Below the pieces are notes generated by a model that saw only the letters and a list, made by a program, of their open reading frames with translations, searched no databases and had not been told where the DNA came from. A DNA stretch of 64,000 nt from Ambrosia x helenae. Lineage: Eukaryota; Streptophyta; Magnoliopsida; Asterales; Asteraceae. Below are positions 46,501 through 58,094 of this stretch, piece after piece (the stretch's first letter is position 1; each line of letters opens with the position of its first letter). The position numbers and the translations under genes were made by a program. The stretch spans positions 10,737,994 through 10,801,993 of the forward strand of contig CM061223.1 in the NCBI GenBank assembly GCA_030844895.1, given 5' to 3'.

Positions 46501-47792
46501 CATCGCGCGGGTTTCTAACTAGTAAGTACAATGTACATGAAACACAAAGAAAGTTTGACCTTGGGAAAATACAAAGCATGATTACACCAAAGACTCTAAT
46601 CCAAACCACATGATTTCACCCTGGTTACCGTAATTGTTGAATGTTTTTTTGTTTCTAGACTTCCATTAGCACCAAGAGAGCCAGCAAGGCAGCAATAGTC
46701 ACTCCTTCAATGTTGCACACAGTGGCGGATCAAGGAATTTTTTTTCAGGGGGTTCACTTTTTTAACACTACAGTTCTGTATGACCGAACATATGAAATTT
46801 TGGGTCGGTTTGGCGGCCCGGGTCGGGTACCAATGTTAACCTCAGCTGGTCGATAAACCAATGTGATCTAACAAATACAGTGGATGGACTGAAGCCTATA
46901 AGCCCCCAAACCTGGCTCATTTTTGGTATTGGTAAACAGTTTCAACAAGCAATCTGTTACTAAATCTAATTGTCCAAATGCCAGCAAAGAGTTAAAGTAT
47001 AAACTTAAGTTGAGGCGGTAAATGTGAATCAATTATATACTAATATGCTCATGAAAAATAATTTAATTTAAGCAATGAAGCACTAAATATGAATCAAATG
47101 GTGCAACAATTGACACCTGTGCAATCACTGTCACACGTATATATTTAAATAACTAAATGCTTATGATTGACCCCTGTTTTCTTTCCAATATCACACCATG
47201 AATGATCTGCTCAGTGTAAGTTCGTTTCCTCATCTTAATATTGAAGTTTAAGCTTAATTGAATCCGATATTGGCTTTGTTTACTTGTTAAAATTTACAAG
47301 ACTTATTACTTGCTGAGAGATTCAGAAGCTGTGATTCTGTGAAGGACTGATCCAGTTGGAAGTCTAAAAGGGGCAACTGGCGAGGAGGAGGGAGGCGAAG
47401 AGGGGTGGAGGAGAGGAGGGCTATAGAAGAGGAGGAAGGTGGTTGGGCTGGGGCTGTGGGTCTGTGAAAATAGCGTAGAATGGTGAATGGTGGCTGTGAT
47501 GTTTGAGTTAAGCAAAACAAAAAAAACCCTAAACTTTATATTAAAAAAATCAGAAAAAAAAAAACAAAGATATAAATAATGAGCTGGAAAGGATTCGAAC
47601 ATCAGATCTGAATGTTACAAGGAAGGGGGATTTACCACTAGAGCAACAATTCCAAATGGTTAAAGGTTCCTTTAGAAAATATTTAGGGGTTCCTACCCAA
47701 TTTTTTATATATAACTAGCTTTTATCCCGGGAGTGTCCCGGGGTTAAAAAATATAACCATTCTAATAATAGTAATACTAATGATAATAATTA

Positions 47793-50700
47793 TGTCACAC
47801 CACGACAATGGCGGAAACACGTGGCGCGACGGTTCAAAGCATAAAGTCAAGGTCATTGCTAAACACAAGTAATTTAAGAAAATGGGTCATTTATTATGAC
47901 GTCAAATCTTGTTCAAACATTACACAAAAGCAAATTGTTTTTAAGATAATCATAGAGGTTTCTCATATATATCCCAAATGCCTTGGGAGATAAAAGTGAA
48001 ACCTCGCAAAAGTTTGACGCCGCATTGGAGGATTCCTTGACCCAGCTTGCCCGGTGCTCCTTCATCTAGTTACCTGAAAGATATGTTTAAAAGTTTCGTC
48101 AATATAAAATATATTGGTGAGTTCACAGGTTTTTAGTTTCCAAAACTTGAATACTTGGGAAATACCATGTTATGACAATATATAGGAGTTGCAAATTCCT
48201 ATACCTCTACTTGAGACTATAATCAAACCAAGACGTATAAAATAAATATGCCCCGCTCCAAGTCGTTACTCGGTTTCCCACGACTTAAGTTCAGAATATA
48301 TGCACCCCAGGCATAACCTAATGCATAATCGACGCTATCGATTAGGGGTGGGCCTTGTCAGGCACCAATAGTACTATTCAATATTCCTCCGGTTTCATTT
48401 CCCTGAATAAATGATTATAGAGGCGAGGACTCAACCCCGAGTGGCGGTCACACCTCAAGTAATAAATCCGTCAAACATTTTCCCTAACATATCTTTCCCC
48501 CGGAAAACGTAAAAATAGTTTAAAATGGGGCCGTGAAACTCACCTGAAACTCTGTCTGGATTACTAGGCGGATAGCGAAGATGGTCTCGCACCTACAAAC
48601 GTCCTAGACGTATAAGTCACTATTCCTATAGTGCATGTGCCTTGGCAAGTTGTACACCCAACTCCCGACCACGAGTTATTCCAAATCCCGTTTAATTAAG
48701 CGCGTATCCTAGGTTTCGTTGGCGTTACATTACCCTTTGTGTTACAAGTTATATATTACTCTTGTTAATATTTCCTTAACTTGTATCTTATTATCATCGG
48801 CTCGACGTCACTTAACATATAATTATTTTCCCATTTAAATAATTATACTTAAGATCGCATCGCTCGATATAATATATATTTCAACCCTCGACCCGACTCA
48901 CTTTGCCGCACATTTGTTTTCCCATTTAAACAAATATACTAAGATTTTGTCGTTCGATTGTATATTCTTAACGTCCGATTCAACTCACCACACCGTATAG
49001 TTATTTTCCCATTCAAATAAATATACTAGGATCTCGTTGGTGCGGTATACACATATATATATCTTTGTCTTCTCGTCGCGGCTTTCCTTCCCACATATCT
49101 ACTTTCCCATTAAGTAGATATACTAGAATTTTGCCGAGACGAGCGTACATATATATAAATGTGTAATTTTTCTTGTTAAGTATATACGTTTGTTTAACGT
49201 CTCATTTGTTTATGTCATGTGTTTTCTCCCACGAATAATTCCTCCAACACTTAGGAAAGTGTTTATTAGTTTTCACCCATAATGTATATATATTTTACTT
49301 CTTAAAATATATATTTTTCTTATCTTGCCGCAATGGCATTTTTCTCATGATTTGTCCGTGTACGGTTCGTTAACGCGTCTTAGTTCGATATCTTAACTCG
49401 ATTAGTTAATTTTTCCAAGTTTTTCCCAACATGTATTTTATAGAAATATTATCCATATTTCTTCCTCTTTTCACATGTTACTTGGATGGTTTAAAATACT
49501 TATGTATTTTTAACCCAACTTGTTAACTTATCTACAAAAATGTTTCCAACACTTTTATATTCCCATTTATATAAAAGTATTCATTTTTGTATAAGTTTCC
49601 CAAGTTTGTTTAATATTTTTATAAAATCTCTATTTTATAAAAATCCTTATGTTAAAACCCTCTATATTTTTATAACTTTCAAAAATACACTTTTATACAA
49701 AATACCCAAGTATATCTACTAGTATTTACAAAAATCATCCTTAGAATTTATTACTTACATTTTTGACACCAAACTTTCCATACTTGCATTTTTGGACTAA
49801 TAGTTTCTAAAATATCCATTTTAGTCCTCTAACTTTCAAAGTTACAACTTTAGTCCCTTAACTTCCAAAAGTTGCATTTTTCCACTCTAACTTTCAAAGT
49901 TAACATTTTTCACTCAAAATAGTAGACTTTGAAGATTCAACTTTTTATTGGTAAGTTATTTTTGTATCAAAACACTTTTGTTAGTCTTATATTTCATATG
50001 GAAGACTACTTATATGTGTGTTTTATGTATTTGTCCATTTTAACAAAATATTATTCATCTAAGTAAGCTAACTTTAATTTTTCATCTTCTTTATTTATGA
50101 ACTTCTAATATGTTCCACCATACATTATGCCTTGTATGATCATGATAAGATGATTTAAAGTTACTTTTAACATATTCAAGTTCATTCCACAATTTTAACC
50201 AAAACATCATCCTACTTAGTTTTAAATGTAAACTTTATGCATTTTCAAGATTATTACATTATCATCATCAAATCCATGGTTTATTTTCATATCTTTAACC
50301 ATCCATTTTACACATGTAAAACCTATTAAAGATTATGTTCAAAACCACCTTTTAAACCCTTCATGTACAACTTGCTTCTAAGAACACATACATGAATAAT
50401 AATAATCAAAAACAAGGTTAAGAAGCTTACTACTAGCACAAGGCTAGGGAAGACAAAACCTTTGATTTTGAGAGGGGTTTAGTGTGTTCTTCCTTAATGG
50501 TTAAGCTCCAAGCTTGAAACACACAATAGGGGTTTGGATGATGGATTGTTTTAAGTGTTTTGGAGATGTAAAAACTTGTAAGAATGATGTGTGGGGGAGG
50601 TGCAAAACTCACGGCCAAAAGAAAGGACGAAGAAGAGTTGTTTTGCTTGATGCTCCAAGTCTCTAACACATGTTATATAATGCCTTATCACATGTAATCA

Positions 50701-51682
50701 TTCCAAAGATTCAAGAAATCTTATGAAGGATTGAGTTGTGTACTTGGGATATTTGTGAAAATATGATAAGTGTGTGTGTATATGTAACCGTGTATGTATG
50801 TATGTAGGTAGGAGGTTGCTTGCAAATCTTGGTTAATCTTTATAAACTATCATGATCTCTATATACAAGACCCATCACCATGCATGCATACACTAGTGTC
50901 ATGATAGTTTGGATTGTGTCTTGGATTTATTTGGCACTTGGCCGAAAATTTGAAAAGAGGGGACAAGATTAGAGTTGCTTTTGTACTAGTGTTTTCTTAC
51001 AACTTTTGTCTTACACCTTTGCATGCTTTAAGCTAGGTTTTAGATTATAATTATATCACCACACTTGCATGGATGTAACAAGGCCATGTAGGCCGGCCCC
51101 AAGTGGGTTTAAGTGGGGTCCACAACTTCAAATATTTACCCATTGTTTGTTATGTTTAATCCCCCGTCGTTCGGGTGTCGTTCGGGTATTTTTCGGGTTT
51201 TAATCACGCGTTATCCGGACATTAAAAATACCTTTAATAACCCTTAAATATGGTCTAATTTAAGCGTTGATTGGTTATTTAGGCCTTTGCCGGGTGAAAT
51301 TATGAGTTATACGCGTATCGGGTGCGGTACGCGCATTTTATTCGTTACCGGGAGATTTGTACAAGACGTTTTCATTTATGGTTTTGGAGTTCCAAAACTC
51401 ATTATATTTCATGAAAATACCCTTTATTTTATATCCTGGGTGTCCGGGATCCTTTTCGTTTATTTAATTGTTACCGGGTAATTGCCAACGTCCATTCCGG
51501 ATAGTTTATTCGCACATGATCCAATCATGTTTTACCATTAAACGTATGCATTCCTATGCACTATTTGGAAATTGCTATCTCCTAAGGCCTTGATAATTAA
51601 ATCACACATAATTGCATTTAATTACGTTAATCATATATTAATTAATTTGTACGGAATTACCTTATTTTTGCCGGTTGTTACA
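47793..51682 (-). repeat. LTR of the chromovirus (left in window, 3' LTR of the element)
   Basis: 3,890 bp; on the plus strand it starts TGTCACACCACG and ends CCGGTTGTTACA. It holds a chain of hairpins at 48819-49644 and several short ORFs of 60-78 codons that are shared with the other LTR but show no protein features. Confidence 0.95.
48819..49644. repeat. Chain of stem-loops in the LTR, five with the same loop
   Basis: Five hairpins share the loop TCCCATT(T/C) with different perfect stems: 48819-48846 (10-bp stem ATAATTATTT), 48912-48935 (8 bp, ATTTGTTT), 49001-49020 (6 bp, TTATTT), 49096-49120 (9 bp, TATCTACTT) and 49551-49578 (10 bp, ACTTTTATAT). The last is nested in an outer 9-bp stem (49534-49542 with 49582-49590). 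Two more hairpins without that loop are at 49286-49314 (12 bp) and 49615-49644 (12 bp). The first four sit about 90 bp apart in a degenerate tandem repeat that also holds atatactaggat-like words. Confidence 0.85.
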
Positions 51683-51695
51683 TTCTCCCCCCGTT
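51683..51695 (-). promoter_or_regulatory. Polypurine tract of the chromovirus
   Basis: On the minus strand aacggggggagaa directly precedes the 3' LTR start TGTAACAACC; it is the plus-strand primer site. Confidence 0.88.
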
Positions 51696-51716
51696 AAGAG
51701 AATTCCGTCCCGGAAT

Positions 51717-53633
51717 TCACTTCGAGTTCTCCGGTACAGGTGTCTTCTCGAATAGGGCGGGGTATTTTTGCTTCATCCGGTCCAGCCTTTCCCACGTGAA
51801 CTCCGGTCCACGCTTGGCATTCCAGCGCACTTTGACCAATCTGATCTTGCTGCGCCTAAGTTTTTGGACCTTCCAATCAGTTACCTCGATTGGTTCTTCA
51901 ACAAAATGTAACTTGTCGTCAATCTGGATTTCGTCTGCTGGAATGATGAGAGTTTCGTCGGATAGGCACTTTTTCAAATTTGACACATGAAACGTATCGT
52001 GTATTCCACTAAGCTCTTGAGGCAACTTGAGCTTGTATGCCACTGTGCCTACCCTGGACAAGACTTCGAACGGTCCAATATATCGTGGGTTCAACTTTCC
52101 GCGCTTCCCAAAGCGCGCGACACCTTTCCAAGGTGACACTTTCAGTAGGACCCTGTCTCCGACTTGAAACTCTAAAGGCTTTCGCCTCATATCAGCATAG
52201 CTTTTCTGGCGGTCCCGGGCCGCTTTGAGGCGTTCCTTTATCAAAAAGACCTTGTCCGTGGTCTCTTGAACAATTTCGGGCCCGGTGAGTTGTTTTTCTC
52301 CAACTTCCGCCCAACATAATGGCGACCGGCACTTGCGTCCATATAGAGCTTCAAACGGTGCGGCTTGAATGCTCGTATGATAACTGTTGTTGTAAGAAAA
52401 TTCTACCAATGGCAAGTGCGAATCCCAATTACCTCCGAAATCAATCGCGCATGCTCGTAACATATCCTCCAAGGTCTGGATGGTTCGTTCACTTTGACCA
52501 TCCGTTTGGGGGTGATATGCGGTGCTCATGTCGAGGCGAGTACCGAGGGCTTCGTTCAAACTTTCCCAAAATCTGGAAGTGAAACGACTATCCCGATCGG
52601 AGATGATAGAAACAGGTACACCGTGTTTAGATACCACTTCCTTTATGTACAAACGGGTCAGTTTCTCCAACTTGTCCGTTTCGCGAATCGGAAGGAAGTG
52701 TGCAGATTTTGTCAATCGATCAACAATTACCCAGATCGTGTCATGGCCGCTTGTCGTCTTGGGTAACTTGGTAATGAAATCCATGGTGATTCGTTCCCAT
52801 TTCCATTCCGGTATTTCCGGTTGCTGGAGCAGACCGGAAGGTCTCTGGTGCTCAGCCTTGACCTTTGCGCAAGTCAAACATCGCGCAACATAGGCTGCTA
52901 TATCCCTTTTGAAATTCGGCCACCAATAAAGTTCCTTCAAATCGTGGAACATCTTGTCTGCACCAGGGTGAACCGAATATCTAGAACTGTGAGCTTCGGC
53001 CAATACTAGCTCACGCAATCCACCATATACTGGGACCCAAATTCTATTCATGAAATACAGTGTCTGGTCCGCTTTTGGTTCCAGTGAATCAACCATCTTT
53101 CGTAACCTTTCACCTTTGACATTCTCGGGTTTAAGGGCGTTCACTTGAGCTTCACGAATTTGTTCAGTCAGATTCGTGTGGATAGTCAGACCCAAAGCTC
53201 GAACACGCAATGGTTTAACCCGTTCCTTGCGGCTCAAGGCGTCGGCTACGACGTTCGCCTTACCGGGATGGTACTTTATCTCACAATCGTAATCGTTTAA
53301 TAATTCGACCCATCGCCGTTGTCGCATGTTTAAGTCCTTCTGATCAAAGATGTGCTGCAAACTCTTATGATCAGTGAAAATCGTACACTTGGTTCCGTAC
53401 AAATAGTGCCTCCATATCTTGAGAGCGAATACCACTGCACCTAATTCCAAATCGTGTGTAGTGTAGTTCTTCTCATGGATTTTCAGTTGTCTGGAAGCAT
53501 ATGCTATTACTTTTTCTCGCTGCATCAATACACAACCCAAACCTTGATGCGAGGCATCACAGTAAACTACAAAATCTTCCGTACCATCGGGGAGTGATAG
53601 TATCGGAGCGCCACATAACTTGTCTTTTAACAA
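51717..53633 (-). pseudogene. Chromovirus RNase H, integrase and chromodomain (after the premature stop)
   Basis: The frame continues directly after the TAA and encodes 638 codons to the stop at 51717. RNase H has VVYCDASHQGLGCVL, a catalytic Glu in THDLELGAVVFAL and TDHKSL. Integrase has an HHCC-type zinc region (HPGADKM to CLTCAKVK), the DDE residues in MDFITKLP, ISDRDSRFTS and GQSERTIQ, followed by the GPFEVLSRVG region. The last 60 or so residues (FVEEPIEVTDWKVQKLR...VRWNAKRGPEFTWER) form a chromodomain-like tail, which in related elements directs integration to chromatin marks. No other damage was seen. The region lacks its own ATG near the start, so it depends on readthrough. Confidence 0.92.
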
Positions 53634-56317
53634 TTAGAATGCTGCCTCTTGCTTTTCCGTCCACTCAAATTTCTTATCCTTTTGGGTTAGCATGGTTAAA
53701 GCTTGTGCTATTTTCGAAAAGTTCTCGATGAACCTTCTGTAATAACCCGCGAGGCCTAGAAATTGTCGCACTTCAGTCGGAGTTCGAGGGGCTTCCCAAT
53801 TTTTAATTGCCTCGATCTTGGCGGGATCGACGTGTATGCCCTTCTCGTTTACCACGTGGCCTAAAAAGTGAACTTCTCGAATCCAAAAGTCACACTTCGA
53901 GAATTTAGCATAGAGCTTCTCTTTGCGTAATACTTCAAGAATTAACCGAAGGTGATTCTCGTGGTCTTCTTTTGTGCGTGAATAGATCAAAATATCGTCA
54001 ATGAAGACGATGACGAATTTGTCCAGGTATGGCTTACACACGCGGTTCATTAGGTCCATGAAAACCACTGGTGCGTTGGTCAAGCCGAACGGCATTACCA
54101 AAAATTCATAGTGCCCATACCGGGTTCTGAAGGCCGTTTTTGGTATATCTTCTTCTTGTATACGCAACTGGTGATAGCCAGACCTCAAATCGATCTTGGA
54201 GTAATAGCTGGAACCTTGGAGCTGATCAAATAAATCGTCGATCCTGGGGAGAGGATAGCGATTCTTGATGGTTAGCTTGTTCAGCTCTCGATAGTCGATG
54301 CACATGCGAAATGTGCCATCCTTCTTCTTCACAAATAAGACGGGAGCTCCCCAAGGTGAGAAACTCGGTCTTATAAAACCTTTGTCCAATAATTCTTGTA
54401 GCTGGCTGGACAGTTCCTGCATCTCTGATGGAGCTAGGCGGTATGGCGATCGTGCCACAGGTGCTGCTCCGGGAACGAGATCGATGCGGAACTCGACTTG
54501 TCGAGGTGGCGGCAACCCCGGCAAATCTTCTGGAAATACATCCGGAAAATCTCTAGCGACTGGAATGTCTTCCAACTTTCGCTCGTCGGCCTTCTTGTCC
54601 ACTACGTGTGCCAAGAATGCGACCAGCCCTTTTCTTAGACACTTACGAGCCTTCATGCTCGAAATAATCCTTAGTGGCGTCCCGTGTCTTTCCCCTTGAA
54701 TTGAGAGGGTTTCACCGCTTGCGAGGGGGACTTGAATAACTTTCTCGTTGCAAACCACAATGGCACGGTGTGCGGACAACCAGTCCATGCCGACAACGAT
54801 GTCAAAACTTCCCAATACGACCGGCAGTAGATCAATCCCAAACTCGTGCCCACAGAGTTCTAATTTACAATCTTTTGCTACCTCTCTCGTTTCAATAGTT
54901 TTACCATTAGCCAGTTCTATAGAGTAGGGTGTATCTAGTTTGCTAGTTTTTAATCCAAGTAGTCTTTTAAACTCAATGGATATGAAGCTAAAGTCAGCAC
55001 CGGTATCAAACAATACAGAGGCATAATGACCATTTAGAGGAAACGTACCAGTGACCACGTTGGGGTCTTGTCGTGCATCACCGGCTCCAATCACAAATGC
55101 CCGGCCGCGGGCCTGATTGTTGATCTTGGGGCAATCCTTCTTCCAATGATCTAATGACCCGCATGCAAAGCATGGTCTAGCCCCTCCATTTTTCGGTTCT
55201 CCAGAACGGCATTCTTCAGTCTTGTGCCCTGTGCGGTGGCACTTCCCACAAGTTAACCCATTGTTTCTCCCCTGATTTCCCTGTTTGTTACCATTACCAC
55301 GTCCCGTGGCGACATATCCCTTTCCCTTCTTGTTCGAGCTACCCGACGCTCGGTCCCTTTTTCCTTCATCCCGTTTTCTTTTCCCAAACCTCGGCTTGTT
55401 ACCCTGGTCGTTCGTCACAACAGCTGAGTTTGATCCCTGATTCTTGGCTTCGACACTGCTTGCCTCAGAAATTTTTAATCCCGAAACTTGGCGGATCAGT
55501 GTGCCCATGCGTATGGCATCTTCGGTGAGACTGAGCGCAAGATCAATAGCCGCGCGCATGGTCGTAGGTTTAAAAGCAGTGACCATGCTGCGTATTTGCG
55601 GTGCTAGGCCGAACAAATAACGCTCAATTTTGTTGTTCTCAGGGGTGACCAGTCGCGGCACTAATCTGGCAAGATCGTGGAATCGAGACGTGTATCCAGT
55701 AACGTCCGCTCCCATCATAGTGAGGTTCCAAAACTCAGTTTCCAATTTCTGTACCTCGCTCGCCGGACGGTACTCAGCAATCATCAGTTCCTTCAGTTCT
55801 GCCCACGACAGGGAGTAAGCAGTGTCATCACCCAAGGACTGCACTTGACCATTCCACCATGTCAGTGCTTGGTCCAAGAACAAATTGGTGGAGTACATAA
55901 CCGACTGACGTGGGGTACACCCACTGATACGAATAACAGCCTCGGTCTTTTCAAACCATTTGACCAGGCCAACTGATCCTTCCGTGCCATTGAAATTGAG
56001 CGGCTTGCAGTCGAGGAAGGCTTTGAAGGTGCAGCCACGCTCTCGCGAGGCCGTTTCTGCATTAATAAAGTTGTATGTTATTATGGGATAGGAGTTTTAG
56101 GATATTCTCCCATCGCTTTATCAATTACTTTCAACTTCTTACCAGTGGGGGAAGTTTCCTGTCGGTCACTCCCAGTCAGATCACGTGATCTTTCGGATCG
56201 AGCAGCTTCGTGCTCTGCGATTGCGCGGGCTATGCGTTCAGATATCATGGTTTCGAGTTCGGCTGGTGTTGCGGGCAGTCCGTCTGCTCCGCTATTGCTT
56301 CTAGTGGCCGGTGCCAT
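53634..56317 (-). pseudogene. Chromovirus gag, protease and reverse transcriptase, ending at a premature TAA
   Basis: The ATG at 56317 (MAPATRSNSG) starts gag. This frame would stop at 56081, but removing a candidate intron 56057-56142 (GTAAGA...TGCAG) joins it in frame to the main gag-pol frame. Then come the capsid region (LDQALTWWNGQVQSL, about 55870), two CCHC zinc knuckles (CGKCHRTGHKTEEC and CFACGSLDHWKKDC, about 55250-55125), a protease with LFDTGADFSFIS (about 55010), and RT with WGAPVLFVKKKDG, FRMCIDYRELN and catalytic FIDD (53994-54005). A TAA at 53634-53636 ends it at a position where relatives have Gln, consistent with CAA to TAA. Beyond it the frame is open in the same phase. Confidence 0.9.
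56057..56142 (-). other. Candidate 86-base intron in gag
   Basis: On the minus strand the donor is actg|GTAAGA (56143/56142) and the acceptor ttaatGCAG|aaacgg (56057/56056). The interval is AT-rich, contains TAATAA in the first frame, and its removal puts the N-terminal gag frame in phase with the capsid frame. The size matches short plant introns. A one-base frameshift mutation or ribosomal frameshifting are the alternatives. Confidence 0.5.
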
Positions 56318-56789
56318 TTCTCTTCAATAATAATTATCAAAGGTTAATTTGGCAAACATTTATACAATACAAAGCATAAATAACAAACCAGAATATGAAC
56401 ACAATAATCAACACCATGTCATCACACAACATACCAACACATCATACAGAAATAAATAGTAATCGACATAACATCACCACACAATTACACAAACCACAAC
56501 ATATGGAGTAAGCAATAATAATCATAGACAACAACATATTTCACCAATATAATAAGATTTTTCATTAATTTCAACAATACTAGTACAATGCTTGTTCATA
56601 ATATCAAAATGGAGAATACATCTCTCATACAATACATTGTTTTTGAAATAAATAAAACATCATATCACGTTCCGTAATATCCGTACGGCTAGGCAAAATG
56701 CAGACGAGTGTCATGACCCGTGCTGTACTACCATACTGCTGCTACTATGTACATAAGCCGGTGGTTCTTCTGTGCATCCCCGATACGTC

Positions 56790-58094
56790 CTACTGTGGCG
56801 GTGGTGGCGGATACTGGTACTGCGGCGCATGCGTACTGATCGTCATACTGATCGTCATGATACGCTCGTACAAGAAATGTCGATGCGCAAAGTGCGCATC
56901 CCCCGTAATACCGCACTGAGCGTCTAGGCTCAGTAACTCCTCCGCGTAATGCGCCAAAGCATCCCGCGCATCTATCATCCTCGTCCACATCAGACGAGTC
57001 TGATGTTCTACCTGTGTTACGGTGCGCTGCACCGTGTCAGCGAGAGTCTGAAAGTCCCGCTCTAGAGTGATGGCAGTGGACCATGCTGGTCCAGACAAGG
57101 GTGTCATCCTAGGTGGCTGGGATGGTCCGGGTATATCTGGGTGTGTGGATGGGAATGGCCCAAAAGGGGCTGGTACCGGTATGTGTGGTAGTAACGGGGT
57201 AAAACCTGGTGGTCTGAGGGTGAAGTGGGGTGGCATCATATAAGGGTCCCCTGCACCCAGAGGGTATGGTGCAGGTGTCATGCTGGGAAGGGTGGGGATC
57301 GGTATAGTCATGGCTACTGGGGGTGGTGGCATAGGCTCGGCTAGTGGGGCTACTAAGGGCTCCGAAACAGTGGCCCACTCTGGAGTGGATACCACGACAG
57401 TGGGGGTAGGAGGGCTCGCGGTGGCAAAGGCTGCCATGCCTGCCCTGCGTAGCTCAGAGCTATCGGCGGGGCTACCCTCAAGTACATGTGCTGCTGCAGC
57501 TGGCCCCTCCTGAGGTGCGGGCTCAAGTGGTGCTGGTGGGGCTATGGGGTCAGCAGGTGCGTCCTCTAACATTGGAGCCACTGGCTCCTCCTGAACAGCT
57601 GGAATCTCGGGTACCAGCATGTGCTCTACCGAAGCTACGGACTCGTCGTCAGAGTCATCAGATATCCACCCGTTCCTCCCACGGGAGATCGGCATGAGTC
57701 TCATGCCTGGAGGAATGTGGATGTGGGGTAAGGGTGCTGGCTCATACTCCACGTGAGCCTGTCGGTCGAATGGAGACTCTACTGTCTCCGACTGGGCTGG
57801 GATCGGCCGGGACGGTCCGGCACAGCCCTCAGGGAAATCCCTGATAGCTCGGATGGGGCGTGGGGCTAACGGTGCGGCCGGTACAATGGGTAGCGGCGCG
57901 TCGACCACGGCGGGTGCCCAATCAGGATCCTCGCTAGGATCCGTCTCGTCCGAGTCGTCATCTGAACCTCCGGCGGCGTTCATCTCCACGTCTTCGTCCT
58001 CTGCGTCAAGTACTACCAGCTCGACTGGCTCAGGCGGTGGCGCAGGGATGATCTGAATGCCGCTATCGATACTGGGCGCTATACTACCAGCGTC
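56790..58094 (-). CDS. Extra ORF upstream of gag in the chromovirus, unknown function
   Basis: On the minus strand the frame is open from 58094 to the TAG at 56790, about 434 codons. It lies between the primer site and gag. The protein is acidic at first (EDEDVEMN, DDDSDETD), then rich in Pro/Ala with Met-containing PPHFTLRPPG-like stretches, and ends with a helical segment (about 57010-56860: TLADTVQRTV, ARDALAHYAEELLSL) that could form a coiled coil. An ATG at 58098-58100 is followed at once by TAG (58095-58097); without that stop it would be the natural start. Either the stop is a mutation, or the real start is the in-frame ATG at 57983, or the leader is spliced (an acceptor-like tag lies exactly there). 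No known domain is recognised. Confidence 0.65.
   Translation of the reverse strand, partial: DAGSIAPSIDSGIQIIPAPPPEPVELVVLDAEDEDVEMNAAGGSDDDSDETDPSEDPDWAPAVVDAPLPIVPAAPLAPRPIRAIRDFPEGCAGPSRPIPAQSETVESPFDRQAHVEYEPAPLPHIHIPPGMRLMPISRGRNGWISDDSDDESVASVEHMLVPEIPAVQEEPVAPMLEDAPADPIAPPAPLEPAPQEGPAAAAHVLEGSPADSSELRRAGMAAFATASPPTPTVVVSTPEWATVSEPLVAPLAEPMPPPPVAMTIPIPTLPSMTPAPYPLGAGDPYMMPPHFTLRPPGFTPLLPHIPVPAPFGPFPSTHPDIPGPSQPPRMTPLSGPAWSTAITLERDFQTLADTVQRTVTQVEHQTRLMWTRMIDARDALAHYAEELLSLDAQCGITGDAHFAHRHFLYERIMTISMTISTHAPQYQYPPPPPQ

Larger units (their letters stand above)
40946..46522 (+). mobile_element. Second Helitron with captured RPL3 and H2A.Z-like exons
   Basis: It starts TCTATACTATATATAATATG after an A, and ends in a GC-rich cgccgcatcgcgcggg region, ttctaa and CTAG followed by T (46519-46523). 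Length is 5,577 bp. It has no Rep/helicase. The interior holds exon-like pieces: a leader with ctagggtttctg near 41224, H2A.Z-like exons at 42191 and 43382, RPL3 exon 1 at 43031, and unassigned coding-like pieces at about 43745-43855 and 43940-44065. It also has an internal direct duplication, several microsatellites and an 88-bp hAT MITE. Capture of exons from several genes is typical of plant Helitrons. Confidence 0.8.

Noticed and set aside
47287..47602. Pro/Ser-rich ORFs in the hAT element
   Set aside because: No domain, start context or conservation clue; the overlap of two frames suggests composition bias.
47808..51481. Short ORFs in the chromovirus LTRs, repeated at 58408-62083
   Set aside because: Their repetition is due to LTR identity; none shows protein features.
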